DNA from: Schizochytrium sp. CCTCC M209059
Lineage: Eukaryota > Sar > Bigyra > Thraustochytrida > Thraustochytriidae
Assembly (NCBI GenBank): GCA_000818945.1
Contig: KN805405.1
Location: 1-64,000 of the forward strand
Reading direction: 5' to 3'
Length of the DNA stretch: 64,000 nt
Made by a program: the position numbers and the translations under genes. The number at the start of each line of letters is the position of its first letter. Positions within the stretch are counted from its first letter, which is position 1. Positions 10,540-20,885 of this stretch are shown here, one piece after another. The notes under the pieces are model-generated. The model saw only the letters and a list, made by a program, of their open reading frames with translations, was not told the origin of the DNA and made no database searches.

Positions 10540-13386
10540 TCATTGCTGCTGTTGTTGCTGCTGCTGTTGTTGCTGCTGTTGCTGCTTGCGAGCCGTCTTA
10601 GAAGCCAGCAAGTAATAGGTTGCTGATAGATGATTCCTTTGTTTGCTGAGAATGGCCTCTTCGAGATGACTCTGATTGAAACCAAAATCAACAAGCTGCT
10701 TGACAAGCGCAGGCTTGATATCTTGCTTGGGAATGTCCGAGATGAGATGCGTAAGGTCGTTGACATTTGGAACTTTGAAAGAGGTCTTTACTTCGGCCGC
10801 GAGGCTTCGGTGAACCTGCTTGGCGCTTGGACGCATGGCCGCATTTACGGAGAGCATGCGGGAAATAAGCTCTGTGGTAAAAGGCGAGACTGAGTCCGGA
10901 AGAGGTGTCATTCCTCCTTTGGCAATCTTCTTGTAAAGATCTGGGTAAGTTTTTGCGGTAAATGGAAATCGTCCCACTAGACAGGCATAGTAAAGGACGC
11001 CGAGTGACCAAATGTCAACAGGAAAACCAACGTATTCCTTGCGCCGGACTATTTCTGGAGGCATGTACGAGGGTGTCCCACAAAACACACGCAGTTTTTT
11101 ATCGGGAGTGGCTCGCGTCGAAAACCCCATGTCGCAGAGCTTGACAAGTTTGCCGTCGAAAAGTACATTTTCCAGCTTGATGTCGCGATGTACAATGCTA
11201 CTTGAATGCAAATACTGAACGCCAGCTGCAATTTGTGTTACAATGCCCATAGCCTCGTTCTCCGGGAGTCGTTTCTTGCTTTTCACATACGTACACAGAT
11301 TGCCTCCACCACAAGACTCCATTACCAGGTAGATGCGTTTTGAGGTCTCGAAGCCTTCGTAAAGTCGCACTATGTTGGGATGGTTGAGTACCTCAAGTAA
11401 CTTGAGCTCGACTCGGCAGCGCTTAAGTTGATTTGCATCCTTGAACTTGGTCTTTTCGTACACCTTGACGCCTACCTTGTGACCCGTGATTTTATGGTGT
11501 GCAACGCGCACGACTCCAAAACTGCCCTGGCCTAGTAGCTTTCCAAACACGTACAAGGTTGGTTCACCCCTGGAAAAGCCCGGGTTGGACACGACTGCCC
11601 GAATGCGGTCGCGCTCGCGGATTTGCTCGGATTGCTTCTCTGAGCGACTTGTTGTGCAGGGCCCTGATCGATCATGCGCAGAAGACGCAGCACCAGGTGT
11701 TGCGGCACTGGAAGTTGCAGGGTTTTCATCAGCACTTGGCTTTGTTTCCGATGACAAAGGGGGTTCTGACACTCGCGACAACTTTGTAGACGTCTTCGTT
11801 GCCGCCACGGCTTGTTGAAGTCGCTGCGCGACCTGCGATTCTGAAGGCACCGCGCCTGCCTGGGCGCGCTTTAAATAGTGCGCAGACTGCGGACGTGCAT
11901 TATGCTTTGCTGCTGCTGCTACTGAGAGTGAATTCGATGCTGTACGCTGCGTTGATGCGCTCTGTGGGCGCGAGATTCGGTCGCTCCAGCGAGGACCTGC
12001 GCCCTTTATCTCGGTACGTTTGACAGCGTTCGCCTGAGACTTTTGCCGCTGACTACTTTCCGAAGAGCTTTCTTCGCTCTTGCTCTCCGTGGTGGTACTG
12101 TCTCTTGAGGTTTGCTGCGTCACATGTGCACGAACGGCATGTACACCTGATCCCGCGGCAGGTTTACTGGTGGAGGCAATCATTTCTGGTGAAGGTGGTT
12201 CGCTCGATCGAAGCGATTTTTTCTTTCCTTCGAGACTGGAGTCTGCACCATCTGCCCCCTCGCCGATTTCCCCGATACCAGCAATGCTACAGCTATGGTT
12301 CTGGTTGTTCGCATTTCGGTGTCCAATCGAAGTCGTGTCAGCGATCGTACCGCTCACGCTGCTGAGCGTACTGTTTGATTTCCGTCTGCCAACACAGTTA
12401 GCTTGCGACATAGACGTGGACAAAGAAACGGAGAGTCCGCCTGTTGTCGACTGCGACGAGGTCGCTGGGTCTTGCGTAGGGATAGCTTCAACTTCTGACG
12501 GTAAAAGTTGCGGCTGTGAGTGTGGCTGTGACTGGTGCTGCGAATGAGGCTTTCCCAAATGTTGCCCTGAATGCGCGATACGGGACTCCGTTTTGAGCGC
12601 TGATTCGAGCGAGGGTGTCGCTGATGTTGTCGCGATAGAAGTGTTTATTGCCGCACTAGCCGCGGCAGCAGCAATTTGCGTTGCAGCAGGCGCCACAACC
12701 TGCTGTGGACGACTCTCACGTTGCTTGCGGAGTCGCTCGAGTTCGCGTCGGAGTTGTTGGTTTTTTTGCATGAGCTGACGGTTCCGCGCCTGCACATCAC
12801 TTTCATTGCGCTTTGAGGCGTAATACTGATCGACAAGCCGGAAGGGTTCCCGAACAGCGCTATGCGCGGACATTTTCTCCCAATTGGGCGATGAGGCTCG
12901 TGATCCAGGTGCAGACTTGGTGCCGGCTCCCATGCTAGCGTGCGAGACTGCAATATGTTCATGATGCGGATGTTGGTGTTGGTGATAGTGGTTATGGGAA
13001 TGTGCTGAGCTCGGACGACCTCCAAGCTGTGCCCGATGGCTCGCAGCATCTGCCACACTTTGAAAACGAGGATCTCCTGCATGAAGTCCTCGCTTTGTTT
13101 GCTGTGCGCTGGATGGACGCACGACATAGTGTTTATTGCCCGTCCTTACGGGCGAGGCTCGATCTTTATCGAGAACGTTTGCTGTGCGCGACTTCTTCCC
13201 GGGCGCAAAGCTACCGCCTGCAAAGGTATTGTGAAGCTGCTTGGGGGCGGTGATAACACCTCCGGGTTTCGCGCGATTGCCAGCCAGTATTGATCCTGCG
13301 CGCACTTTAAGTGAGGCATGGTATGGGTTGGAGCGATGTGCGCTCGAAGGCCGGGCATTCGCCGCTGGCGATCTTCGCGAGTGCAT
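10540..13386 (-). CDS. CAMK/AMPK-related Ser/Thr protein kinase with UBA-like domain and poly-Gln tail
   Basis: 948 residues from ATG 13386. About 600 residues of low-complexity Ser/His/Gln-rich sequence, including a short coiled coil (RNRQLMQKNQQLRRELERLRKQ), precede the kinase domain (about 604-860). Kinase landmarks: glycine loop LGQGSFGVV, VGVKVY (beta-3 Lys), catalytic loop VHRDIKLENVLF near 732, CGTPSYMPPE, and DIWSLGVLYYACLVG. The metal-binding DFG is written DMG (LCDMGFS, near 752). After the kinase comes LVKQLVDFGFNQSHLEEAILSK, a UBA-like helical domain of the kind found in MARK/SnRK kinases. The protein ends in a poly-Gln run from CAG/CAA repeats. Order and motifs point to the AMPK-related branch; substrates are unknown. 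An acceptor-like TGCAG lies just upstream of the ATG, so a 5' UTR intron reaching toward the gap is possible. Confidence 0.85.
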   Translation of the reverse strand: MHSRRSPAANARPSSAHRSNPYHASLKVRAGSILAGNRAKPGGVITAPKQLHNTFAGGSFAPGKKSRTANVLDKDRASPVRTGNKHYVVRPSSAQQTKRGLHAGDPRFQSVADAASHRAQLGGRPSSAHSHNHYHQHQHPHHEHIAVSHASMGAGTKSAPGSRASSPNWEKMSAHSAVREPFRLVDQYYASKRNESDVQARNRQLMQKNQQLRRELERLRKQRESRPQQVVAPAATQIAAAAASAAINTSIATTSATPSLESALKTESRIAHSGQHLGKPHSQHQSQPHSQPQLLPSEVEAIPTQDPATSSQSTTGGLSVSLSTSMSQANCVGRRKSNSTLSSVSGTIADTTSIGHRNANNQNHSCSIAGIGEIGEGADGADSSLEGKKKSLRSSEPPSPEMIASTSKPAAGSGVHAVRAHVTQQTSRDSTTTESKSEESSSESSQRQKSQANAVKRTEIKGAGPRWSDRISRPQSASTQRTASNSLSVAAAAKHNARPQSAHYLKRAQAGAVPSESQVAQRLQQAVAATKTSTKLSRVSEPPLSSETKPSADENPATSSAATPGAASSAHDRSGPCTTSRSEKQSEQIRERDRIRAVVSNPGFSRGEPTLYVFGKLLGQGSFGVVRVAHHKITGHKVGVKVYEKTKFKDANQLKRCRVELKLLEVLNHPNIVRLYEGFETSKRIYLVMESCGGGNLCTYVKSKKRLPENEAMGIVTQIAAGVQYLHSSSIVHRDIKLENVLFDGKLVKLCDMGFSTRATPDKKLRVFCGTPSYMPPEIVRRKEYVGFPVDIWSLGVLYYACLVGRFPFTAKTYPDLYKKIAKGGMTPLPDSVSPFTTELISRMLSVNAAMRPSAKQVHRSLAAEVKTSFKVPNVNDLTHLISDIPKQDIKPALVKQLVDFGFNQSHLEEAILSKQRNHLSATYYLLASKTARKQQQQQQQQQQQQQQ
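10543..10585. repeat. CAG/CAA repeat encoding C-terminal poly-Gln
   Basis: Mixed GCT/GTT trinucleotide run (CAG/CAA on the coding strand) directly before the stop codon of the kinase gene. Confidence 0.9.
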
Positions 13387-13545
13387 CGTGCCTGCAGCGC
13401 TCGAGGTGCGACTCTACGTCGGTTCTCGAAGACCTTTGCCCGCGCAGGGCGTCTAAGAAATAGGGCGATCGGGCACGCGCTCGACTCGGCGTGCACCCGT
13501 TGACGTCCGCCCGCCCGCCCGCCCGCCCGCTCGCTCGCTCAAACG

Positions 13546-14017
13546 NNNNNNNNNNNNNNNNNNNNNNNNNNNNNNNNNNNNNNNNNNNNNNNNNNNNNNN
13601 NNNNNNNNNNNNNNNNNNNNNNNNNNNNNNNNNNNNNNNNNNNNNNNNNNNNNNNNNNNNNNNNNNNNNNNNNNNNNNNNNNNNNNNNNNNNNNNNNNNN
13701 NNNNNNNNNNNNNNNNNNNNNNNNNNNNNNNNNNNNNNNNNNNNNNNNNNNNNNNNNNNNNNNNNNNNNNNNNNNNNNNNNNNNNNNNNNNNNNNNNNNN
13801 NNNNNNNNNNNNNNNNNNNNNNNNNNNNNNNNNNNNNNNNNNNNNNNNNNNNNNNNNNNNNNNNNNNNNNNNNNNNNNNNNNNNNNNNNNNNNNNNNNNN
13901 NNNNNNNNNNNNNNNNNNNNNNNNNNNNNNNNNNNNNNNNNNNNNNNNNNNNNNNNNNNNNNNNNNNNNNNNNNNNNNNNNNNNNNNNNNNNNNNNNNNN
14001 NNNNNNNNNNNNNNNNN
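13546..14017. other. Assembly gap (472 N)
   Basis: A run of N. The 22 bp before it and the 22 bp after it are the same sequence (CGCCCGCTCGCTCGCTCAAA then CG), so the gap lies in, or was created by, a tandem repeat. Confidence 0.98.
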
Positions 14018-14033
14018 CGCCCGCTCGCTCGCT

Positions 14034-14067
14034 CAAACGAACGAACGAACGAACGAACGAACGAACG
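14034..14067. repeat. (CGAA)n microsatellite
   Basis: Eight or so tandem CGAA units immediately right of the assembly gap. A second run of the same unit lies at 14411-14457. Confidence 0.9.
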
Positions 14068-14844
14068 ATTGAACGACCGACGATGACAATTGCTCACCGT
14101 CCTTCGTCCTTCGTCCTTGTGCGTAAAACGAAGCGCTTTTCCTTTCCCTTGGTGTTGGTCGACAGTAGTACACACCGGGTAAAGCGAGCCAAAAACACTC
14201 ACCTTTTCAGAGGGATCACGAATCGTAGCAAGGGCAGCGAGCGACCTTAGGAAACAGGGGCGACTTGGTTCCGAGACCGGAATTCTTTTCAACAGCTCTT
14301 TTCGAGACGGCCACCGCAGCTTTCTTTCTTTTGCTCACCTTGCGTTCGTCTCGCAGGCAAACGGCAGTGGCGCTAAGGCAAAGCATACCGCCTACTCTTC
14401 TATGTGTAATCAAAAGAACGAACAAACGAACGAACGAACGAACGAATGAACGAACGAAAGGCGGCGCCTCATCGTTGTGATACGCGCAGCGCGTGCACGA
14501 CGCTCTCAACATAGCCGTTGGCATAATTTCGCCCTTATCCCTGGTAAGAATGGATCTATTTACCGTATTTTAGCCAAAATTCTTTTCTCGACCTTTTTTT
14601 CTTTCTTTAAAAAAAAAAAAGAATAGAGGTCTAAAACTCTCTGTAAACCGGCTCATTCGTAACGGACGAAATCGAGGTGTTTATGCAGTGGGCTTGGAGT
14701 GGGCCACGGCCAAAGTAGCCCCGGCCAAATCTCAAAACGGCACGGACTGGGTACGAGCGCCTGATCGCGTAACCGCGAGAGAGACTTTTACGGAAAAAAG
14801 ACGCGATTGAGCAGCGTAAAGTGTCTTGCTTCGTGGAAAAGAAG
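14068..14844. other. Region between gap and DNAAF1, with possible minus-strand splice donors
   Basis: No confident gene. On the minus strand two GTGAGT/GTGAGC donor-like sites occur (near 14206 and 14336), so untranslated exons of the kinase gene could lie here. Includes the second (CGAA)n run and an A-rich run near 14610. Also presumably the DNAAF1 promoter. Confidence 0.35.
14411..14457. repeat. (CGAA)n microsatellite, second run
   Basis: About ten imperfect tandem AACG/CGAA units, same unit as at 14034. Confidence 0.85.
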
Positions 14845-17082
14845 ATGATGTCAGACCGCATGGCCTCCTGGCTCTCGCAAAAGACGCAGGGCCACGTAGA
14901 GATGGACGAAAACGGTGTTCCCATCATGTCGCCCACTTCCGTGCGAGCACTCTGCCTCAAAAATCAGGGATACGAGTGCGAGGAGATCAACGACAAGCTG
15001 TACTTGCACTTTCAGGGGTTTAAGAAGATTGGGGGTCTCGAAAAGTACACAGGAGTCAAGTGTCTCTACCTGGAGTCCAACGGCATCGATGAGATCTCTG
15101 GGCTCGGTCACCTTACGGAGCTCCGCTGCCTTTATCTTCAACAGAATCTCATTCGCTCCATCGCCCCGCCTGCCTTTCGAGGTCTCGAAAGCTTGGTGAC
15201 CTTGGACGTGAGCGGGAATCTCTTGCAATCACTTGAAGGTCTGGCTTGTCTGCCTGCGCTTGAAACTTTAAATGCTGCAAAAAATCGGCTTGGCGTTGCT
15301 GCTTCTACCGAAGAGCTCACGGCGTGTCCAATGTTGACCAGCGTCGATCTTCGCGGAAACACCATTGAGGACGGCGAAGCACTTCTCGATGTCCTCGCAC
15401 GCGTCCCCAAGCTTTCCGCCATGTATCTGCAGGGCAACCCTTGCGTGCGATCGCTCAAGCACTACCGCAAGGCTATTGTAGCTCGCTTCGAAAAGCTCAC
15501 GTACCTTGACGAGCGTCCTGTGGACGCCAAGGAAAAAATGTTCGCCCGAGCCTGGGCAAGCGGAGGTCAGGATGCTGAGGCTGCTGCGCGGCAAGAATGG
15601 AAAACAGACGAGGCTGAAAAAGCGCGCGCCCGCGTCGCATCGTGGAAGGAGTTCCAGCAGCGTGCTGCGGCTGACCGCGAAGCAGAAATCGCAGCCGCGA
15701 AGGCTGCGGGGCTCCCCATTCCCCAGCCCAAGTCGTTTGTTTCGTACCGAACTGTGGATCCCGCGGAGGAGGACCAGCGTCAGGACCGTCGCCGCGCTCT
15801 AGCGCTTGCCGAGGCCGAGGCTGAGCGCCAGGCTGTGCTCGGGCACGGGGTTCAGATGATGGGAATGGACTTTGCACGCGAAACTGCAGAGCGAAACGGA
15901 TCATCCTTTTCGCCAAAGAAGCCTCCTGTCCCGCCCGTGGCAGGATCGTCGATCCCCGAGGCCATTCCATTGGCAGAAGCAGGATCTTCGACCCTCGAGG
16001 CAACTTCATTGGCAGGAGCAAAATCTTCGACCCTTGAGGCCTCCGAAAGTACTGTAAGCGACATCTCGACCACATTTCCGGCGCATGGAAAAGCTGAAAG
16101 AAACGGAAACGAGCAGTCTGCTCCCGGAATTGTCGCCGTCGAAAACGAGCAGTCTGTTCCCGGAATTGTCGCCGTCGAAAACGAGCATTCTGCTCCGGAA
16201 GTTGTTGTCGTCGAAACCGAGCTTCCCGGTAAAGAAACCAAAAAGTCGCTGGAAGAAACGGAAGACGGTTTTTCCGAAGGTGCCTTGCAGCAGGACCGCT
16301 CCGAAGAAGAGTTAGCGCGCGAGAAGCTCATTCAAGAAAGCCTTAAATTGCACTATGCAAGGAAAGAAATAGCGGAAACAGATGGAGAAGCCCAGCAAGT
16401 CATGGAAGCTTCAGAAAATAGTCTTGTCTCTGGCGAAAAGGAATCCCAAGAGGTTATCAAGGAGGATACAGTGAAGGAAGCTTTGCATCAAGCCGCGACA
16501 TGCGATTTTGATCTCCCGCTCGTACAAGAGTGCGTTCGTGAGAGTCTTTTTGACTTTGATGCAGCCGCGGCAGCGTATACAGCTAAAAGTGGGCTCGAGA
16601 TGGATGCAACGCAGTGTCGTCTCGCATTTGTTCAGTCGCAAAAACAGAGCGCCCCTCCAGTGCCTCCGTCAAAGACATCCCAAACCGCGATTGTGAAGGC
16701 GTCGCCGTCACAGGACATCCAGACAGATGCTGTAGGAGAAGCACTAGTCGTTGGGAGACCAATGCCAAAGGTGCAGATTCAGGCACCTGCGCAACTTCCT
16801 TCCTTTTCGGATTTTGATGAAGACGAGGACGACCCTGTCGCGTCTACGTCGTCTGACGCTGGTCCGGAATGCATTGTCACGGAAGATTCCAAGGAGGAAG
16901 AGCATGAGGACACGCGTGGAAACAGAGATGACGGAGGAAACGTTTCGGGAGAAAAGGACACGTTTGCGAAGCGCTTGACGCGCTTTGACATTCTCAAGTC
17001 GCTGCACGGAAACACGAATCACCCTCTGAGTGCAGCTACCTCAGATCTTGCAGCAGACTCGTACTTTGAGGACATGGACTAA
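14845..17082 (+). CDS. DNAAF1: Dynein axonemal assembly factor 1 (LRRC50/ODA7-like)
   Basis: 745 residues from ATG 14845 (MMSDRMASWLSQ). A leucine-rich-repeat domain of about six repeats (about 40-200) reads GLEKYTGVKCLYLESNGIDE, LTELRCLYLQQNLI, LVTLDVSGNLL and so on, then an LRR cap (YLDERPVDAKEKMFARAWASGGQDAEAAAR) whose wording is typical of DNAAF1. The family works in the cytoplasm in preassembly of outer and inner dynein arms. The rest is a long, acidic, low-complexity tail with short internal repeats (about 390-450: three ENEQS-type blocks separated by PGIVAVE). A UBA-like helix pair may lie around DFDLPLVQECVRESLFDFDAAAAAY. This gene is good evidence that the organism makes motile flagella. 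Confidence 0.88.
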   Translation: MMSDRMASWLSQKTQGHVEMDENGVPIMSPTSVRALCLKNQGYECEEINDKLYLHFQGFKKIGGLEKYTGVKCLYLESNGIDEISGLGHLTELRCLYLQQNLIRSIAPPAFRGLESLVTLDVSGNLLQSLEGLACLPALETLNAAKNRLGVAASTEELTACPMLTSVDLRGNTIEDGEALLDVLARVPKLSAMYLQGNPCVRSLKHYRKAIVARFEKLTYLDERPVDAKEKMFARAWASGGQDAEAAARQEWKTDEAEKARARVASWKEFQQRAAADREAEIAAAKAAGLPIPQPKSFVSYRTVDPAEEDQRQDRRRALALAEAEAERQAVLGHGVQMMGMDFARETAERNGSSFSPKKPPVPPVAGSSIPEAIPLAEAGSSTLEATSLAGAKSSTLEASESTVSDISTTFPAHGKAERNGNEQSAPGIVAVENEQSVPGIVAVENEHSAPEVVVVETELPGKETKKSLEETEDGFSEGALQQDRSEEELAREKLIQESLKLHYARKEIAETDGEAQQVMEASENSLVSGEKESQEVIKEDTVKEALHQAATCDFDLPLVQECVRESLFDFDAAAAAYTAKSGLEMDATQCRLAFVQSQKQSAPPVPPSKTSQTAIVKASPSQDIQTDAVGEALVVGRPMPKVQIQAPAQLPSFSDFDEDEDDPVASTSSDAGPECIVTEDSKEEEHEDTRGNRDDGGNVSGEKDTFAKRLTRFDILKSLHGNTNHPLSAATSDLAADSYFEDMD

Positions 17083-17351
17083 GCCTAGGCTATGGGGCTA
17101 GGCCTCGGCATGGGCAAGGTTGGTAAACGAAATGGGACAATGTTCTTGCTTTTTTTTCTACCTTTTCACGTACTTGAACATTGCAATTTTGGCAACCGGT
17201 CTCGCCTTCGTTTTCCAAATGAAAAAGGTGTTTCCCAGGAATGAGTGAGTGGTCTTGCACGAGGGGAATGAAATGCACATTCCTATGGTGTTGGTGTTGG
17301 TCGTCAACGATAAAGACGAAAAACACTTTTGCAATTTTATTGATATCTCTT

Positions 17352-20300
17352 TTATCTGTTTCTATCGCGCTGCTGAATGCGCACAATCTCGTTGGCGGCC
17401 TTGCGTACACGCTCCAAAAAGTGGCGCATACTTGGTTTTTCGAAACACTGCTGAATGCGGAGCTTGGGGTCTGCAACGATATTCACAACTGCAACTTGGC
17501 GGGTGAAAAACTCGTTGTCCTCGGTATAGTCTGATGCTGCTGTGCATACATTCATATAGGTCTCAATGAGCCAAGGAATGATGCGCGCCCGCAGCGCACC
17601 TGCATCTTCCCGCGAGCTCCCATAAAGGTAGGCACGAAGATCGAGCTCGGCCATGGTCTCGGGCTCCTCATCAATTTCGGCAACGCGCTCACCGTCGGCG
17701 GGCCACTCCGGTCGCTCTGAAGAATTCAATTCCGGATGCAACCAACCGTGGCGCGAAGTGAGAAGAGTCTCGATAAGGTCTGCAATCTCACTCGCGCGCG
17801 CCAGGATTTCACTAGCGACGATTGGATCGACGGGGCCACCGATTTGTGCCATGCCGTAGTTCCACTCCCAGATCTTGACGGCCACCTCGAGAAAGGCGCG
17901 AAGGTGCATGCGCTCCGTTTCAACGACACCAGCGGCGATCGGTGACATGGTTAAGGCTAGGGCATCCTCATCAACGATGACGTCATCTCGAAAGGCAGCC
18001 GTATTGGCAAGTTCGCTGGGCAGCAGGGGGTCAACATTTTCTTCGAGGAAGCTCCGAGCAATTTCAATGTCCTCTGCGTCGCCCTTGTCGCTGGAAGCCC
18101 AGGAAAAGAGCAGGTCGCGGATGATGGCGTTGGCTTGCACAAAGGCTTCTCCTCGCGAGGTCGGGTTCATGGCAAGCCAATACCACGTCTGGCAAATGCG
18201 AATTCGCGGATCGGCGGCACTGGTCTCGCTCGCATCGTTTTCAATCGAGTCACTTGCTCCGCTCTCGGTGCGCTCCGTGGCCTCGCGAATATAATCGGGC
18301 GAGCTGACGCCGGCATGCCAGCGCATACGCACATTCCGAAGAGCCTGGCGCGCGGCACGCGCAAGCATATACGATGGAGACACGATGGATGACCATGCTC
18401 GAAAAAGAGCAACACGATCCCCAGCGGAAAAGCTTGCAGCAGCCTCCATGACTGCAGCGTGTACAGTGACGTTGAGCTGACCTGGATTCGAGACGAAGCA
18501 AGGATAAAAGCTCGGAATGGAAGCGAGTCTATCGACCGAGTTATGGGCGTCTCGCACGAGAAAACGAATGTAAGCCAGCGCAAGTGCCTCGGGGACCTCG
18601 GCGGCCAGCTCTTGAGCCTCCTCGACAACACGTAGGTTAGATTTCGAGTACCTCATGAAGAGCGCCGCGTGCGTAGTGAAGCGAAGCATTTGGACCGCAG
18701 TCGGGCGATGTTCCTCCTTCCAACATGCAGCCTCCTGGACACGGGCGACAAGATCGATGGTTGTTGCGACTTCTTCGTCGTCGTCATGAGCACTCGAGGT
18801 CTCCAAGTAGGACGCTACGTCGCGACGGGCCAGACGGGTAGCGCGTGCCACGAGCGCGCTTGTGCCAGCAATCTCTTCCGTAAAGTAGAATGCGGCCTCC
18901 TTCCATTGAGAGCCGCAGAGATACTCACAGAGACAGAGATCCCCCTTGTCTCGCGGATCCATGAGAAGGTTGTTGAAGTTACCTTCGATGAGGGCGCGTT
19001 GAACCTTGAAAAAGAAGGACTCTCCATCCGGGACGATTTGCGCAACCTTATCAAAGAGCGTAGTCTCAGAGAGCTCAACACTCGCTGCGCCGCGCGAGAG
19101 GACCTGGCCCGGGCTGCCAGATATGTCAGGCCCTCGCATGTTTCCATTCCTCGCTTCGAGTCGCTCGTGGTAATCGATGCAAACATAATCCACCTTGGCC
19201 TCGACCATGCAGCGGAAGGCGGCCCAGCACCAATCCCTCCAGGACCCGCAATGCGGAGACTTGAGCGCAGCTTCCATGTCACCGCCCAGGATTGCATAAA
19301 TGGCTTCCTCAAGAAGTGCTGCCTGCATCTGTGGGCCCGTTGTTGACTCTGCTACTTGATGCATTTGCGCGGCGAGGCTGACGCAGGTTTCCTTCCACGT
19401 GGTTCGAAAAGGATTTCCAGCAAGGCGCAAACGGTCGGCATCGCCTTCATCATGCCTGGGTGTGAAGATTGCGCCACCCATGAGCGAGGCTACCCGAAAG
19501 GGCTCGCCATATTCAAGACATGTCTGTGTCACGAGGTCCTCGAGCGCGGCCTCCCGCTCATTGAACTGGAAGGCGTCGAGTCTCTCGCCGGTTGATTTAC
19601 TGCTCGTGTAAAAGGCCCCGCTGCGCACAAGCTTCCACAGCTTTTCAAGCAGGAGAACTTGATCGTCCTCGTCGTCAGCTTGCAGCTTTTTAAAGGCGCT
19701 GCCACGAGCGCTTGCGACCGAGCCACGAAGGTCCGCGTCTGGATCGGCGCGGTCGACAGGGTCATTGCCGTGCTTGGCGAAATTGCTCGGCGTTTTGAGT
19801 GCGTGGACGGTGTTAGGCCGGTACTTTCCGCGCTTGACGTCCTGACATTCAGTGAATTGAAAATCAGCTCCAGAGACGATTTGAAACCACCGGCAAACAA
19901 CGTCCCAGCGTTGAAGCTTGACGTCGTCGGCGTACACCAAGTCGACCGCTTGTTGGAATGTGTTGTCGAGGTCCGCGTCATCACTTTCGTCGGGCGCCAC
20001 GCTGGGCACCATGCCGCTCGAAAGCATGTACATGAGGAGCCAGGTGTCTCGCTCTTGCAGTTGAAGCATGAGCTTTTCGCGCTCGAGGCGCTTCTGACCG
20101 TCAAAAGTGCTTCGTACGGAATGAGAGTTGTCCATCGCAGAGATGCCGAGCTTGCGAGCATGTCCGAACCAATAAAGATGATTTTGGAGCAAGGTTTGCC
20201 GGTAACCAAAGGCCCTGTTGCCTGGGAGGTCATCTTGGCCAATCATGGACACATCTGCGTCCATTGGCTCGTTTTCAGCCTTGCTCACAGCACGTAAAAA

Positions 20301-20885
20301 TTCTGTCAGCACAACGTGCTCGTCTTTGCCGCTGTGAAGAGCAACTTCGATTTGCGTGCGCGCCTCGAGCGTCAGCGGCGGGTCAATCTTGCCCTCAGGC
20401 AGGCTCTGAAGCGTTGCGCTGAGATCGACACCCTCGTCCGCTGAGGTATCTGAGGTTGAATCTGCCCGCGAATACCCAAGAGCGGCTTGAATGTGGTACC
20501 TCGCCGCTTCGCTACCCTTTTCTTCGTTCTCAAGGGTCATCAACTGATCATCGTAGGCGTCGGGGTGGAGCGACTCGCTGGGCACCATCGAGGGCTCGAA
20601 CTGCTGGAGAACACTGTGCGTGCCAAGAGCGCCCTCGACGTCATCCATGCCCTCGTCGCGTCGTCTGCCGCTACCTCTACCGCCGCCGCCGTCGCCGTTG
20701 CCGCCTTCGCCGCCGCCGCCGAAGCGCCCGCCAGGGTTGGCGCCCGCCATGCCGGGCCAGGCCAACCGTGGCGCGGGCTCTGCCGCCGCGGCCACAACAT
20801 GGCTGTTCTCCGAGATGGACTGCAGCAGCTGCTGCACGCGGTCGTACGCGTCGTCGCCCGCCGTCAGCGCGTCCCGCTCCTCCAT
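17352..20885 (-). CDS. NUP107: Nuclear pore protein, NUP107/Nup84 type
   Basis: 1177 residues from ATG 20885. Almost entirely alpha-helical after a Gly-rich disordered N-terminus (about 40-75), as expected for the Y-complex scaffold nucleoporin NUP107. Supporting segments include ERDTWLLMYMLSSGMVP, LQRWDVVCRWFQIV, a Trp-rich GSWRDWCWAAFRCMVEAKVDY, LALAYIRFLVRDAH and the C-terminal helix RHFLERVRKAANEIVRIQQR. Length is slightly above that of animal NUP107. The family works in nuclear-pore scaffold assembly. The assignment rests on overall helical pattern and these segments rather than a single diagnostic motif, so it is less sure than its neighbours. Convergent with DNAAF1. Confidence 0.68.
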   Translation of the reverse strand: MEERDALTAGDDAYDRVQQLLQSISENSHVVAAAAEPAPRLAWPGMAGANPGGRFGGGGEGGNGDGGGGRGSGRRRDEGMDDVEGALGTHSVLQQFEPSMVPSESLHPDAYDDQLMTLENEEKGSEAARYHIQAALGYSRADSTSDTSADEGVDLSATLQSLPEGKIDPPLTLEARTQIEVALHSGKDEHVVLTEFLRAVSKAENEPMDADVSMIGQDDLPGNRAFGYRQTLLQNHLYWFGHARKLGISAMDNSHSVRSTFDGQKRLEREKLMLQLQERDTWLLMYMLSSGMVPSVAPDESDDADLDNTFQQAVDLVYADDVKLQRWDVVCRWFQIVSGADFQFTECQDVKRGKYRPNTVHALKTPSNFAKHGNDPVDRADPDADLRGSVASARGSAFKKLQADDEDDQVLLLEKLWKLVRSGAFYTSSKSTGERLDAFQFNEREAALEDLVTQTCLEYGEPFRVASLMGGAIFTPRHDEGDADRLRLAGNPFRTTWKETCVSLAAQMHQVAESTTGPQMQAALLEEAIYAILGGDMEAALKSPHCGSWRDWCWAAFRCMVEAKVDYVCIDYHERLEARNGNMRGPDISGSPGQVLSRGAASVELSETTLFDKVAQIVPDGESFFFKVQRALIEGNFNNLLMDPRDKGDLCLCEYLCGSQWKEAAFYFTEEIAGTSALVARATRLARRDVASYLETSSAHDDDEEVATTIDLVARVQEAACWKEEHRPTAVQMLRFTTHAALFMRYSKSNLRVVEEAQELAAEVPEALALAYIRFLVRDAHNSVDRLASIPSFYPCFVSNPGQLNVTVHAAVMEAAASFSAGDRVALFRAWSSIVSPSYMLARAARQALRNVRMRWHAGVSSPDYIREATERTESGASDSIENDASETSAADPRIRICQTWYWLAMNPTSRGEAFVQANAIIRDLLFSWASSDKGDAEDIEIARSFLEENVDPLLPSELANTAAFRDDVIVDEDALALTMSPIAAGVVETERMHLRAFLEVAVKIWEWNYGMAQIGGPVDPIVASEILARASEIADLIETLLTSRHGWLHPELNSSERPEWPADGERVAEIDEEPETMAELDLRAYLYGSSREDAGALRARIIPWLIETYMNVCTAASDYTEDNEFFTRQVAVVNIVADPKLRIQQCFEKPSMRHFLERVRKAANEIVRIQQRDRNR

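Noticed and set aside
13453..14292. Long open frames spanning the N gap
   Set aside because: Most of their length is unknown sequence; the flanks are GCTC/CGAA repeats.
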